This document shows, piece by piece, positions 63,710 to 64,000 of a stretch of 64,000 nucleotides of DNA. A model generated the notes under the pieces. It did no database searches. It worked only from the letters and a program-made list of their open reading frames with translations, and was not told the DNA's origin. The DNA is taken from positions 1-64,000 of the forward strand of contig NZ_PDHM01000028.1 in NCBI RefSeq assembly GCF_002573715.1, written 5' to 3'. Numbering within the stretch: position 1 is the first letter of the stretch; each line of letters begins with the position of its first letter. The translations under genes were made by a program, and so were the position numbers. This DNA is from Paenibacillus sp. EZ-K15. GTDB lineage: Bacteria > Bacillota > Bacilli > Paenibacillales > Paenibacillaceae.

Positions 63710-64000
63710 CTACTCTTTCAGCGAGCCTACCAGCACGCCTTTAACAAAATATTTTTGCACAAAAGGATAGACCAGAATGATCGGTAGAGTCACAACGATC
63801 ATCATCGCCATCGTGAGCGACTTGGAAGTAATCTGTCTCGCATTCTCCAGCAGCGCCGTCGAAGCGCTATCGAGCACGGAGCTTGAACCCGATACAATAT
63901 TGGCATTTAAGGTCTGCCGCAGAATCGTCTGAATGGGGAGCAAATGATCACTGGTGATGTAGATACTTGGCAGGAACCAGTCGTTCCAGTGGCCAACAGC
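63710..64000 (-). CDS. ABC transporter permease (LplC/YtcP type), C-terminal part only
   Basis: The frame is open to the window edge and encodes the last 96 residues of a CUT1 permease. It begins in the GHWNDWFLPSIYI region that follows the EAA loop and ends in a hydrophobic helix (MAMMIVVTLPIILVYPFVQKYF) and the typical VKGVLVGSLKE tail. The start lies outside the window. It precedes the LplA-type gene by 68 bp and belongs to the same operon. Confidence 0.9.
   Translation of the reverse strand, partial: AVGHWNDWFLPSIYITSDHLLPIQTILRQTLNANIVSGSSSVLDSASTALLENARQITSKSLTMAMMIVVTLPIILVYPFVQKYFVKGVLVGSLKE

Overview
The window looks like a chromosomal segment of a Paenibacillus-type, endospore-forming Bacillota. 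The evidence is a Bacillus-like core gene order (prfA-prmC ... spoIIR-ywlC-mntP-ywlE-rpiB-ywlG-glyA-upp-mnaA-atp operon-ywzB-murA), a sporulation signalling gene, many AGGAGG ribosome sites, YesM/YesN-type two-component genes beside sugar-binding lipoproteins, and a bacterial GlnRS, which most Bacilli lack. This genus call is by pattern recognition; no database search was possible.

Region 1 (1-27.4 kb, almost all minus strand) is housekeeping. Reading in transcription order it holds fni, ychF, prfA-prmC, two tandem SEDS (RodA/FtsW-type) paralogues, spoIIR, a 169-bp MITE-like element, ywlC, mntP, ywlE, rpiB, ywlG, glyA, upp-mnaA, the complete F1Fo ATP synthase operon with two AtpI-type genes, ywzB and murA. 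It ends in the first 410 bp with the 5' part of a Pro/Ala-rich protein that runs off the edge. The atpA-atpG gap carries five tandem hairpins with a period of 40-41 bp.

Region 2 (27.7-45.6 kb, both strands) is a mosaic of small units. It holds a phospholipase D-like protein and a cardiolipin synthase, a TetR-SMR-SMR efflux operon, a TetR-RND efflux operon whose pump has a Gly/Ala/Pro-rich insert, molybdenum-cofactor genes (TorD-like chaperone, moaA, mobA), an MFS carrier, glnS, a DUF2164 protein, two GNAT acetyltransferases and a MOSC protein. Most units are bounded by clear hairpin/U-tract terminators.

Region 3 (45.6-58.1 kb, minus strand) is a carbohydrate locus. It reads: binding lipoprotein, two ABC permeases, LacI regulator, alpha/beta esterase, GH3 beta-glucosidase, large GH94 phosphorylase. 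Layout and protein types match the Listeria innocua lin1839-lin1845 beta-1,2-glucan (sophorooligosaccharide) cluster, with an added esterase. Four TCGAAACGTTTCGA-type palindromes lie before the transporter and before the glycosidases, and define a local LacI regulon. An MFS carrier gene lies just upstream.

Region 4 (58.4-64 kb, minus strand) is a second sugar-uptake locus. It has a truncated ABC permease at the edge, a large LplA-type binding lipoprotein, and a YesN/YesM-type response regulator and sensor kinase overlapping by 4 nt.

No rRNA, tRNA, CRISPR array, IS transposase or prophage was seen.
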